Made by a program: the position numbers and the translations under genes
In this document: positions 26,683 through 34,911 of the stretch, in pieces
Numbering within the stretch: position 1 is the stretch's first letter
Layout of the letters: each line of letters opens with the position of its first letter
The notes under the pieces: generated by a model
What the model was told of the DNA's origin: nothing
The model's database searches: none
Seen by the model: the letters and a program-made list of their open reading frames with translations, nothing else
Origin: Scatosoma sp048465415
GTDB lineage: Bacteria; Bacillota; Clostridia; Christensenellales; Borkfalkiaceae
NCBI GenBank assembly: GCA_048465415.1
Contig: DBFWLO010000022.1
Span: forward strand, 62,001-126,000
DNA length: 64,000 nt
Direction of reading: 5' to 3'

Positions 26683-27609
26683 TCAATCGTAAGAAACGAC
26701 TTTGTCGCTGATTTTAAACAAGATCCGGGAAATAATCATAACTGCGACGGCAAAAACCCAGCTCAACGCCGAGGCTCTGCCGAACCCTTCCGTCGTATTA
26801 TTCGTGATCCCCATACGATAAATATAGTAAGTAATCGTCATCGCTTTGAAATCGGGGCCGACGCCGTTGTTGGAGATCAGCTGCATCACCGTCATTTCCT
26901 GCAACGCCGCCACCAGCCACATGATCACCACGTAGAATACCGTCGGGGAAATCGTGGGCATCACGACGTTGAAAAAAACCTGTCTGTTGTTTGCGCCGTC
27001 GAGTTTTGCCGCCTCTTTCAGGGAATCGTCCACGTTCGACATGGCCGCTTGTAATTGAAGAATATTCGTTCCTTTCATCCAGATGCTGATGATGATTACG
27101 GCGGACATAAAATACCTCGAATCACCCATAAAATTGATTTTTGTGCCACCCAGGGCTGCGATCACCGTGTTGACCACGCCGTAATTGGCTTCAAAAATCC
27201 ACTGAAACGCCAGCGTAATGCTGACTACGGAACACACCGTGGGCAGGTAGGCGATGACGGAACCGAATTTCGATCCGGTGAAATTTTTCGAAAAAAGGTT
27301 GGCGAGAAAAACGGCGATGACGACGTTGATCGGTACGCTGATACAATAGTACAGGGTATTGATTACGGCGACTTTCACCCACTTGTTTGTAAACACGAAA
27401 ATATAATTTTTCCATCCGCAGAATACCATCTGAGAGGTGTCGAAAGAATAGAGGTCGTGGAAGCTTACGACAAAAGAGAGCGCCATCGGATAGAGGGAAA
27501 AAACCAAAAAACCGACGAACGGTATCATCGCCATCAGCGTTCCCGCTACGGCCTCCTGACGGCGCATGGATTTTAACGCTTGTTTTCTTTTTTTTACATA
27601 TTCCGCCAT
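26683..27609 (-). CDS. Carbohydrate ABC transporter permease, MalF/UgpA type
   Basis: A 308-aa permease, the partner of the one at 25813. It has six transmembrane segments (first MIPFVGFLVFSLYPMALSFV) and the EAA loop LKEAAKLDGANNRQVFFNVV. The cytoplasmic N-terminus is rich in Lys/Arg (VKKRKQALKSMRRQE). It starts 5 bp after the binding-protein gene and ends 15 bp before the second permease, so all three are translated from one transcript. It belongs to the CUT1 group, which imports di- and oligosaccharides. The substrate is unknown. Confidence 0.92.
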   Translation of the reverse strand: MAEYVKKRKQALKSMRRQEAVAGTLMAMIPFVGFLVFSLYPMALSFVVSFHDLYSFDTSQMVFCGWKNYIFVFTNKWVKVAVINTLYYCISVPINVVIAVFLANLFSKNFTGSKFGSVIAYLPTVCSVVSITLAFQWIFEANYGVVNTVIAALGGTKINFMGDSRYFMSAVIIISIWMKGTNILQLQAAMSNVDDSLKEAAKLDGANNRQVFFNVVMPTISPTVFYVVIMWLVAALQEMTVMQLISNNGVGPDFKAMTITYYIYRMGITNNTTEGFGRASALSWVFAVAVMIISRILFKISDKVVSYD

Positions 27610-27614
27610 TACTT

Positions 27615-29516
27615 TTACCTGTTTCGTATATAGTCTTCCAAAAGAATGGAATTGGCGTCCTTCAACGTGCCTTTTATCCAGTCTTCATAAGTATATCCCG
27701 CGACGTTATTGCGGAGTTTCGTGTTCAGCGGAACCGCCCAGACGTCGATCCAGGAGTATCCTTTCAGATACCACCAATCGCCCGCTTTCTGATATTTCAC
27801 CGCTTCGGCAAACGCCTGAATGTTGGAAGGCGCGTTATCGGTAAATTGAATCTCATCTATTAAACTTTCCTGACTGGGGAAATACCCTTTCGCAGCGAGA
27901 ACTTTCTGCCCGCCCTCCGCGCTCGCCATCCACATGATGAACCGGGCGATTTTGTCTCCTTTCTTTTCCGCGGACTTCTTTCTCGTCATCAATCCTCTCG
28001 AATTGGAATGGCCCGCGATTTTGCCTCGCGCCGCCGCTTCGTCGCAGGCGGAATCGGTCGGATCGACATACTCTTTATATACGGCGATAGGCGCTATATC
28101 CCACTCGAAGTTGGCGGTGTCGGAGACCGTTTTTACGTAGGAGGACTGTTCGACGAGCATGGCGATTTTTCCGTCGCAGAAATAGTTTACGCTGGTACGG
28201 CCGCTTCCGCTGAATACGGAAGGACTGGGAGAAATATTGATTCCGTCGATGCTTCGCCCCTCGGCGTCGGTGACGGGAATCGTCGTTCCGAGTCTTAAAT
28301 AGCGTTCGAAAGCGGTGCGGGTGGAAGGAAGTTCGATAAATTTGCAGTCTTCTCCTTCTTTGCCGGCGTTATCTTTGACGCTTTGCCGGATCCCCACTTT
28401 ATTCCCGTTCAGTATGTACCCGCCCTCGGAATCGGCCTGTACCAGCTGTCCTTTCTCTACGGCGAGTTTGTCCGTAAGTTCGAGCGTTTCTCCTTTTTTA
28501 TATATGGTGCCCGTATACGCGCCGACGTAACCTTCCTCGTTGACTTTATAATTGGGCAGCGAATCGAGAAGGGAATAGTTCCAATAACCGTTTCCGTTCA
28601 GATCGGCAAGGCAATCGCCGCCGACAGACCAACCGTAATTGAACCACCACTCGGTATAATAGCCGTATTCCGTGCCGTATTTTTGTACCGCGTTCGTATT
28701 TGCCGATTTCGAGAACAGCCGCGCCAGATCCTCCACTTCGTCCCAATTCATGGCGATCCGATTATTGAACACCATCGTTTCCCCCGTCAGAACGGGATTA
28801 TCCCAGGAACCGTATTCCACGCAGGGATCGCCTTCCCTGTAAAAACCTTTTTTGGGAACGGTTATCCCCGCCAGCTTCTCATACTCGCGCTTATAATGTC
28901 CTCTGTTATCCGCAATTTTGTTATCGTTCCAGTCGTCCATCTTTTCTTCGTCGACGCTGATGACGATGATGCCCGCTTTTTTGAAAACGCTTTCGTTATA
29001 ATACAGCGCCGTAGGCCGGACTTCCAGGGGAAGGCCGTAGAGCGGATCGGTGTCGTTGCTCTTCGTTTCGTTTACTTCGTCATAACGATATTTGAGGAGC
29101 ATACTGTCGGGAATGTCGGAGATCGTAATATCGTCCACAGCGGCGAAATAATCGTCCATCTCCTGCATGAACCCCATTTCCACCAATTTTTTGAATTCGT
29201 TTTCGATGACAAAGAAAACGTCCGCACCGCTGCTCGCCGAACCTGTCGTGCGGATCAGATTGTAATAGCTGTCCCCCGTCGGCTTTGCCGAAACCTCCAC
29301 ATAAATATCCTTATCCTTTCCGTACGTTTTGTTAAACGTTGCCGTCAGTTCGCTGAAAAGGGCGAGTTCGTCCTCCGAGCCGTAAACCCAAAACTGTATA
29401 TCGGAGCTTTTGCCGCCGCAGCCGTTCATCGCGAACGCCGCCGTTCCCAGAATGCAGGAAGCCATTAAAAAACAACTCATCTTTTTCAAAAAATTCCGCT
29501 TCTTTCTATTTCTCAT
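27615..29516 (-). CDS. Extracellular sugar-binding lipoprotein of ABC importer
   Basis: A 633-aa family-1 solute-binding lipoprotein (lipobox AFAMNGCGG, Cys33). The mature protein begins QFWVYGSEDELALFSELT, the usual first strand and helix of cluster B sugar-binding proteins. Later it shows TSVNYFCDGKIAMLVEQS and a C-terminal SWIDVWAVPLNTKLRNNV. It is longer than typical members (about 420-550 aa), with extra segments around residues 190-260 and 300-400. That may reflect a larger oligosaccharide ligand. Its start overlaps the stop of the sialidase-fold gene by 11 bp. It delivers sugar to the permeases at 26683 and 25813. Confidence 0.9.
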   Translation of the reverse strand: MRNRKKRNFLKKMSCFLMASCILGTAAFAMNGCGGKSSDIQFWVYGSEDELALFSELTATFNKTYGKDKDIYVEVSAKPTGDSYYNLIRTTGSASSGADVFFVIENEFKKLVEMGFMQEMDDYFAAVDDITISDIPDSMLLKYRYDEVNETKSNDTDPLYGLPLEVRPTALYYNESVFKKAGIIVISVDEEKMDDWNDNKIADNRGHYKREYEKLAGITVPKKGFYREGDPCVEYGSWDNPVLTGETMVFNNRIAMNWDEVEDLARLFSKSANTNAVQKYGTEYGYYTEWWFNYGWSVGGDCLADLNGNGYWNYSLLDSLPNYKVNEEGYVGAYTGTIYKKGETLELTDKLAVEKGQLVQADSEGGYILNGNKVGIRQSVKDNAGKEGEDCKFIELPSTRTAFERYLRLGTTIPVTDAEGRSIDGINISPSPSVFSGSGRTSVNYFCDGKIAMLVEQSSYVKTVSDTANFEWDIAPIAVYKEYVDPTDSACDEAAARGKIAGHSNSRGLMTRKKSAEKKGDKIARFIMWMASAEGGQKVLAAKGYFPSQESLIDEIQFTDNAPSNIQAFAEAVKYQKAGDWWYLKGYSWIDVWAVPLNTKLRNNVAGYTYEDWIKGTLKDANSILLEDYIRNR

Positions 29517-30879
29517 CTGCTTTACTCCTTAAACAGTTTTTCTTTTCGCTTTTTTGTTCTTCATCGGTATCGAAAATCCCGAAAGTGACCGCGTTTGTGT
29601 TATGAAAAGAATCCGCCCCGTTCAATCCCGTACGTAAAACGGTATACATTTTTTCCCCTTCCATCACGAACGCCGGATACTGTATTCCGTCGTCTGCGGC
29701 GGACAACGCGGAAATATCGGCCAACGTTTTCACCTTTTCCCAGTTTTCAAGATCGCGGGATCGATACAACGCGACAATATGTCGCGGATAACAAGTCTCG
29801 TTTCCCATCGCGTAATAAATCCCGTCCTCTCCTTTGACGATATAAAATTTACAATGCCCCAGAGGAAAATCGATGACCTTATAAAATTCGGGAGCCTTTT
29901 CGGGATAATTCTTATCATAATGCAGCATCAACGCCTTGCCCGCCGTGAATCTTAGAATATCGAACAGCTCTCCGTTTCTTTCGGCGATATTCCCTTCTAT
30001 GGCAAAGCGAATGTTCAGATCTCCCCCCCACTCGAATTCTACCCTTCTTTTATCCGATACAGTCCAAGAATCTATGTTCATGACGTCCTTTCCGAGTTCC
30101 AGACTGACGACCAAACTGTCGAAACGTTTTACGCCGTACCCGCCGTATTCCACGCCGAAATACAGTTTTCCGTCATATTCGAGCGGGGGCGTCGCACTTT
30201 TATGCGGGCCGGGATTCCCGTAGCCGCCGCCGTAGATGAGAACGGTGGGCGTCTCCCAATCGACTCCGTTCCCGCTCGAACTTACGACGAGGGAACCGAG
30301 TTCCGTTTCGCAGGCGAGTATACAAAGTTTGCCGTCGGCCGTAAACAGCGTCGGCCAGAAGCACGGGAGGAGGTCGCAGACATAATTCCAGTTTTTCCCG
30401 TTATCTTCCGAGCGGAAGAGCAGGGAGAGATTAAACGCCCCCGTTTGGTTTCCACCGCGGAACACGTCCATGACGACGTATAAATTCTCCTGAAACCGCG
30501 CGATGGAAGGAGTGGCGAGAAATCTGCCGCTGAAATCGTATTTTAAGTCGTTGGGATGAAGATAGTTGATGACTTCGCCCCGATAATCGCCCGTCACAAA
30601 AAATCTTTTTTCGGACGTGTTCTCGCCGTCCGAAACGTTCACGCTGTATTCTTCGTTTTCTTTAAAGCCTTCCGCCAAAGCGGAAGTCCCGGTTATTTCT
30701 ATTTTTTTTATCGTTTTTTCGCCCTTATAAAAGAAAAGCGTGTAGTTTTTTTTCTCCCCCAGCCATTCCAGCCGGACGGAATTTCTGTCGGGCGCCACGC
30801 GCACGATCTGGATAGGCGATTCTTCTTTTCCGAAAAGACGATACGGTCTGTAAGAGAACGGATTATTTTTATTTTTCAT
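29506..30879 (-). CDS. Cytoplasmic sialidase-fold (Asp-box) protein
   Basis: A 457-aa protein with no signal peptide. Residues about 15-95 look like a fibronectin/Ig-type sandwich (VRLEWLGEKKNYTLFFY). The rest is a beta-propeller with a clear Asp-box (FRSEDNGKNWNYV, the S-x-D-x-G-x-x-W motif) and a weaker one (VSSSGNGVDWETP). It carries repeated 'LYFGVEYGG', 'GIYYAMGN' and 'LYRSRDLENWE' strands like sialidase or GH43/GH130-type propellers. I cannot confirm the arginine triad of true sialidases. The gene overlaps the DapA/NanA-like aldolase by 4 bp (ATGA). A sialidase plus lyase pairing is tempting, but both depart from the canonical families. It could be a phosphorylase, a glycosidase or a non-catalytic propeller. 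Confidence 0.6.
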   Translation of the reverse strand: MKNKNNPFSYRPYRLFGKEESPIQIVRVAPDRNSVRLEWLGEKKNYTLFFYKGEKTIKKIEITGTSALAEGFKENEEYSVNVSDGENTSEKRFFVTGDYRGEVINYLHPNDLKYDFSGRFLATPSIARFQENLYVVMDVFRGGNQTGAFNLSLLFRSEDNGKNWNYVCDLLPCFWPTLFTADGKLCILACETELGSLVVSSSGNGVDWETPTVLIYGGGYGNPGPHKSATPPLEYDGKLYFGVEYGGYGVKRFDSLVVSLELGKDVMNIDSWTVSDKRRVEFEWGGDLNIRFAIEGNIAERNGELFDILRFTAGKALMLHYDKNYPEKAPEFYKVIDFPLGHCKFYIVKGEDGIYYAMGNETCYPRHIVALYRSRDLENWEKVKTLADISALSAADDGIQYPAFVMEGEKMYTVLRTGLNGADSFHNTNAVTFGIFDTDEEQKSEKKNCLRSKADEK

Positions 30880-31826
30880 TCATTTCCCTCTTTCTCGATT
30901 TCCGACATGATATGATCGTTCAGATACTTCATTTGCCGCAAACAGCTTTTCTCATAACCGCTCAATAGTTCACAATCGACCGCACGGCTTATCGGAGCAA
31001 TATCGATTCCTTCGTATTCTTTGAGATAATATTTTGCCGTCGTCGGATAGGAAAGCGTTTCCGTAAAGGCCGAGAGACAAAGAAACGACTGAATCAGATT
31101 TTCCCGTTCCGTATGCAGGCAACGGAACAAGGCGGCATAGGTTTCGGGAAAAAAGTTCGCCATGACGCCGCAATAGCCTTCCGCACCGTATTTCACCGTT
31201 TCTAAAAGAGTCTGCGTATTCGCGTTATAGAGCCGGACGCCGCCGCCCCTCAATATGTCAAGTCTCTCTTTGACCGTATCGGCGTCGCAGCAGGTATCTT
31301 TTATAAAGGTAAATCTCTGCGTCTGAACGAGCGCCTTTATCATTTTTCGCGTCAGCAGTCTTTTATACGGTCTGGGGCATTCGTAAATGCCTAGCTCCAC
31401 CTCCGGGGGCAGCCTTTCCGCGAGCTTTCTCATATCTTCGATCCATTTTTCCTCGGAAGTATTTTGTATATCCATGCGGTTGGAGACCAGTACCACCGCG
31501 TCCACGCCCGACGAAACGATCCCGAGCAGCTCGCGTACCTGGTCTTCAAACGCGTCGGAGATATGCCCGGAAGCCACTATCTTCATGGGTTTCTTATTTT
31601 TCCTTCGCGCAATTTCCTTCGCCGCTTCCACAACCGTACGGGAAATTTTTATCCTTTCCTCCAAAGATAAATAAAACATTTCGCTCGATTGGCAGACCGC
31701 AAAAATTCCCTCGCACCCTTTTACATCGTACCATTCCGCTAATTTTTTTATTCCCCCGTAATCCACCGTTCCGTCCCGAAGGTACGGAGTAATCATGGTG
31801 GGGAAAACCCCCGCAGCGTTTTTCAT
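30876..31826 (-). CDS. DapA/NanA-family class I aldolase
   Basis: A 316-aa (beta/alpha)8 protein of the dihydrodipicolinate synthase / N-acetylneuraminate lyase family, first gene of the operon. The Schiff-base lysine appears in FTFIKDTCCDADTVKER (near residue 175), and a catalytic tyrosine in LGIYECPRPYKRL (near 150). Two signatures deviate: the usual GTTGE loop reads AVCQSSEMF, and YNxP reads YECP. So it is neither an ordinary DapA nor a clear NanA. The family cleaves or condenses pyruvate with aldehydes. Here a 2-keto-3-deoxy acid aldolase or dehydratase acting on the imported sugar is likely. Translation is coupled to the sialidase-fold gene (ATGA overlap). AGGAAAAAG precedes the ATG. Confidence 0.8.
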   Translation of the reverse strand: MKNAAGVFPTMITPYLRDGTVDYGGIKKLAEWYDVKGCEGIFAVCQSSEMFYLSLEERIKISRTVVEAAKEIARRKNKKPMKIVASGHISDAFEDQVRELLGIVSSGVDAVVLVSNRMDIQNTSEEKWIEDMRKLAERLPPEVELGIYECPRPYKRLLTRKMIKALVQTQRFTFIKDTCCDADTVKERLDILRGGGVRLYNANTQTLLETVKYGAEGYCGVMANFFPETYAALFRCLHTERENLIQSFLCLSAFTETLSYPTTAKYYLKEYEGIDIAPISRAVDCELLSGYEKSCLRQMKYLNDHIMSEIEKEGNE

Positions 31827-31876
31827 ATTTCTTTTTCCTCGTAAAACAAAAATATACGAATAATTTTATCGCCTAT

Positions 31877-31905
31877 ATAATAACTCATTCATTTTGATAA
31901 ATCAA
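31877..31905 (-). promoter_or_regulatory. Promoter of the aldolase/importer operon
   Basis: Minus strand: TTGATT (31905-31900), a 17-bp spacer, TATTAT (31882-31877), about 50 bases upstream of the aldolase gene. The 19-bp AraC box ends 17 bp before the -35. Confidence 0.8.
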
Positions 31906-31916
31906 TACTATTTTCA

Positions 31917-31945
31917 TTGCGTTTTATCTCATTTTTTGATATAAT
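31917..31945 (+). promoter_or_regulatory. Promoter of the AraC regulator gene at 31953
   Basis: Plus strand: TTGCGT (31917-31922), a 17-bp spacer, TATAAT (31940-31945). The expected start of transcription falls at or within a base or two of the ATG at 31953, and no Shine-Dalgarno is present. The mRNA would be leaderless. The spacer is occupied by the AraC box, so binding should switch this promoter off. Confidence 0.7.
31923..31941 (-). promoter_or_regulatory. AraC-type box, site 2
   Basis: Exact consensus TATCAAAAAATGAGATAAA on the minus strand. It serves the leftward operon from an upstream activator position and covers the core of the rightward regulator promoter. Confidence 0.8.
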
Positions 31946-31952
31946 AAACGAT

Positions 31953-32714
31953 ATGAAACCTTTTTATGAACTTTATCGCGATTATGAAAACGGCATTTGC
32001 GTCACTAAAAGAACGGATTACAGCTTTCCCGCGCATTTTCACGCTTCTATGGAAATTCTCATTCTTCTCGATGGAAAATACAAAATCAGTATCGATAATC
32101 AGACATATATCGCCGAAAATAAATCGGTAAGCGTTTCCGACAGTTTTTGTATTCACGCTTTTACGAAGTTGTCGGAAGGTCCTTCCGACAGTATGCTGAT
32201 TATTATCCCCTCCAACTGTTTAAACGAATACAATAACATTAAGAAGGGAAAGTCTCTGGCTTCCAACGTCACTCGGGACGGCAAAGTGGTGGATGAAATC
32301 CGTCAGATAGCGGAAAATATGATGGCGCACGACAAAGACGAGCAGATCAAGAAGAATTATGCCGACGTGATCCTGGCGCTGCTCGTTTCCGCACTCGGAC
32401 TTAAAACCGCTCCTCAGCAGAAAAGTATTTCGACGATTAAGAATATTCTTTTATATATCGAAAAAAACTTCAAGGAGGATCTCACGCTGGAATCCATAGC
32501 CGACCACTTCGGTTATTCCGCCTGTCACCTTTCTCGAATGTTTCACTCCTATTTTCAGATCTCCATTTCCAAATACATCAACACTATGCGGCTTCAATAC
32601 ATAGAAAATAATAAAAAAGACGCCGACAAACTTTCCACGCTCATCTTCGAGGCGGGATTCAAAAGTCCGCAGACGTATTACAGAAATTTAAAGAGCTACA
32701 AATCCCAGCCCTAA
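31953..32714 (+). CDS. AraC-family transcriptional regulator of the box regulon
   Basis: A 253-aa regulator. I take the ATG at 31953; an in-frame TTG at 31917 coincides with the -35 hexamer of its own promoter, so it cannot be in the mRNA. The N-terminal cupin-type sensor shows FPAHFHASMEILILLDGKYK. The C-terminal AraC domain shows the two HTH motifs (LTLESIADHFGYSACHLSRM; LSTLIFEAGFKSPQTYYRNL). It lies between two operons that both carry the 19-bp box, and two further boxed promoters lie at 16877 and 37005. It is the obvious candidate to activate all four. The box within its own promoter suggests autorepression. The inducer is probably a sugar entering through the importer at 25813-29516. 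Confidence 0.9.
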   Translation: MKPFYELYRDYENGICVTKRTDYSFPAHFHASMEILILLDGKYKISIDNQTYIAENKSVSVSDSFCIHAFTKLSEGPSDSMLIIIPSNCLNEYNNIKKGKSLASNVTRDGKVVDEIRQIAENMMAHDKDEQIKKNYADVILALLVSALGLKTAPQQKSISTIKNILLYIEKNFKEDLTLESIADHFGYSACHLSRMFHSYFQISISKYINTMRLQYIENNKKDADKLSTLIFEAGFKSPQTYYRNLKSYKSQP

Positions 32715-32718
32715 AATA

Positions 32719-32737
32719 GTCAAAAATTGATACAAAA
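32719..32737 (+). promoter_or_regulatory. AraC-type box, site 4 (degenerate)
   Basis: AGTCAAAAATTGATACAAA matches the consensus at 14 of 19 positions. It lies at exactly the same distance (17 bp) from the following -35 position as the other three sites, in the same orientation relative to its promoter. Confidence 0.6.
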
Positions 32738-32754
32738 CAAACAAAGATAGCTCT

Positions 32755-32783
32755 CGTCTTTTCCGCCGGAATATTGTATAATA
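32755..32783 (+). promoter_or_regulatory. Promoter of the GH3 gene
   Basis: Perfect TATAAT at 32778-32783, 17 bp after a non-consensus -35 (TCGTCT). A weak -35 behind an AraC-type box fits an activator-dependent promoter, about 30 bases before the start codon. Confidence 0.65.
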
Positions 32784-32813
32784 GATCCACCAACGAAAAG
32801 GACGGGATTTTTT

Positions 32814-34805
32814 ATGCCTAATATCAAGGAATTATCGCTTGAAGAAAAACTTAAATTACTGACGGGAAAAAATATGTGGCAGACGGAAGATTTAGACGGC
32901 AAACTGCCCTCTCTGTTTATGGCCGACGGACCTCACGGTCTTAGAAAAATGAAAAAAAACGGCCTCGGTTATTATGAAAATATTCCGTCGATCGCTTATC
33001 CGAACTTCGTAAACATCGCCAACAGCTGGAACAGAAAAATTCCCGTAGCGATTGCCGAATCCATTGCGGAAGATTGCATAGAAAAAGAAATCAATATGCT
33101 TCTTGCGCCGGGAATGAATATCAAAAGAACTCCTCTCTGCGGCAGAAATTTCGAATATTTTTCCGAAGATCCCTTTCTTTCCGGGATTATGGCGAAGAAT
33201 TATATCGACGGGCTGCACCATTTCGGTATCGCCGCCTGCGCAAAACATTTTTGCCTCAATAATCGGGAGACGAGCAGATATTGTCAATCGAGCGAAGTGA
33301 GCGAACGGGCGCTTCACGAGATCTATCTTACTTCTTTTAAAATAGCGCTTACGGCGAATCCGGAAGCGGTGATGACGAGCTATAATCCCGTAAACGGCGT
33401 TTACGCTTCCGAAAATAAAAAACTATTAACCGAACTTTTGAGAAATCGAATGCGCTATAACGGATTGATTATCTCCGATTGGATGGGCGTAAAAAACAGT
33501 TATAAGGCCTTAAAAGCGGGTACGGATCTCCGTATGCCTTACGACGAAAGAGCGTATCCCGAATTGAAGGACGCGTATGAAAAAGGTCTGATCACCGATG
33601 AGGAAATAGACAGAGCCGTATCTAAAATCGTTTACATACTCAGAAAAATTTCCTCTATGGAAAAGAAGCATAAAATCACGAGAAGTTCGGAAAAACGCAT
33701 CGAAGATTCGTTGCCGTTAGCGGAAGAAACAATTGTTCTATTGAAAAACGACGGCATTCTTCCCCTCCGACATCAGGACGTATGCGTGATCGGCGAGCTG
33801 AACTCCCGTCCCTATATCGGAGGAGGAGGCGCCGCCGAGGTCCTTTCCGCTTATCGGCAGACGCCTTTGAACGTTCTGCTCGGCGATATTTTGAAAAAAG
33901 AGGTGGAAGCCTCCAAAAACGTTTACCTCGACGATCTGAACCCTTCTCACAACGATCGGGAAGGTCTTCTTCTGGCAAGCCGGAAAGACGTCGCCGTCGT
34001 TATCGTCGGCGACAGTCCCGCGACGGAAACGGAAGGCAAAGACCGGGAAGATATTCGCCTTTCGAGAAAAGAGGAGAACTTAATCAACGCGGTGGCAAAC
34101 ACGGGAGTAAAAACCGTGGTGATCATAGAAGCGGGCTCGGCGATCGATATGTCCCCATGGATAGACAACGTTGCCGCCGTCGTATTCGCGGGGTATCTGG
34201 GCGATACCTGCAACCTTGCGCTCGCGAATATTTTAACGGGAAAAACCGTTCCCTCGGGCAAACTTTCGGAAACTTTTCCCCTCTCGCTTCGCGAAACATA
34301 CTGCAAAGACTATATGGGAAACGGCAGCGTGGAAAATTACGACGACGGTCTGTTGGTAGGCTACCGTTTTTACGATACGAAAAGAATTCCCGTCCGCTTT
34401 CCTTTCGGATACGGATTATCCTATGCCAGATTCCGCTATTCCGATCTGGAAATAGAAAAAACGGGAGATACGGATTTCAACGTTTATTTTACGATTACCA
34501 ACGAATCGGACGTCGACGCCAAAGAAGTAGCTCAATTATACATTAAGGACTGCGTAAGCTGCGTATTTAAGCCGGAAAAGGAGTTAAAAGAATTCGTAAA
34601 AGAACGGATCCCGGCAAAGTCTGGTAAAAGAATCAGAATATCCCTCGACAAATCCGCTTTCTCTCATTACGATGTCATCAACGAGAGCGAGTACGTCGAA
34701 AACGGGGAGTTTATCGTTATGATAGGCCCTTCCAGCCGGGATTTGCCGCTTAAACAAAAAATTTGCATAGAATTGCCCGACGAAACGCAGCATTCCGTGT
34801 ATTGA
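32814..34805 (+). CDS. Glycoside hydrolase family 3 (beta-glucosidase-like), cytoplasmic
   Basis: A 663-aa enzyme without a signal peptide. Domain 1 is a TIM-like barrel: LPSLFMADGPHGLR near residue 30 (substrate-binding Asp), CAKHFCLNNRET near 143 (the 'KHF' of GH3), and LIISDWMGVKNSYKA near 220, where the Asp is the nucleophile. Domain 2 (about 300-520) shows VAVVIVGDSPATETEGKDRE, usual for the acid/base region. Residues from about 560 form the C-terminal fibronectin III-like domain (DVDAKEVAQLYIKD). It probably removes terminal beta-linked sugars from imported oligosaccharides. The promoter carries a degenerate AraC box, so it belongs with the operon at 31826. Its transcript ends at the terminator at 34823-34863. 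Start supported by AAAAGGACGGG. Confidence 0.92.
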   Translation: MPNIKELSLEEKLKLLTGKNMWQTEDLDGKLPSLFMADGPHGLRKMKKNGLGYYENIPSIAYPNFVNIANSWNRKIPVAIAESIAEDCIEKEINMLLAPGMNIKRTPLCGRNFEYFSEDPFLSGIMAKNYIDGLHHFGIAACAKHFCLNNRETSRYCQSSEVSERALHEIYLTSFKIALTANPEAVMTSYNPVNGVYASENKKLLTELLRNRMRYNGLIISDWMGVKNSYKALKAGTDLRMPYDERAYPELKDAYEKGLITDEEIDRAVSKIVYILRKISSMEKKHKITRSSEKRIEDSLPLAEETIVLLKNDGILPLRHQDVCVIGELNSRPYIGGGGAAEVLSAYRQTPLNVLLGDILKKEVEASKNVYLDDLNPSHNDREGLLLASRKDVAVVIVGDSPATETEGKDREDIRLSRKEENLINAVANTGVKTVVIIEAGSAIDMSPWIDNVAAVVFAGYLGDTCNLALANILTGKTVPSGKLSETFPLSLRETYCKDYMGNGSVENYDDGLLVGYRFYDTKRIPVRFPFGYGLSYARFRYSDLEIEKTGDTDFNVYFTITNESDVDAKEVAQLYIKDCVSCVFKPEKELKEFVKERIPAKSGKRIRISLDKSAFSHYDVINESEYVENGEFIVMIGPSSRDLPLKQKICIELPDETQHSVY

Positions 34806-34822
34806 GTTATGCGCCAACTTTA

Positions 34823-34863
34823 AAAAATCGGGACAGCCCGTCGGCAGGGCTGTCCCGATTTTT
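34823..34863. terminator. Bidirectional intrinsic terminator
   Basis: A perfect 17-bp stem (AAAAATCGGGACAGCCC and its complement) with a 7-base loop, with A and T runs on both sides. It lies between the convergent GH3 and DUF4965-like genes and can end both transcripts. Confidence 0.92.
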
Positions 34864-34911
34864 GATTTACGCGGACTTTATCGCTTTTTAAAAGAGTTCC
34901 GCGTTTTTCGA

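Noticed and set aside
19884..29468. Long plus-strand frames (19884-21446, 22509-23495, 24710-25816, 28383-29468)
   Set aside because: All lie opposite well-supported minus-strand genes and have shadow-type composition with no domain match.
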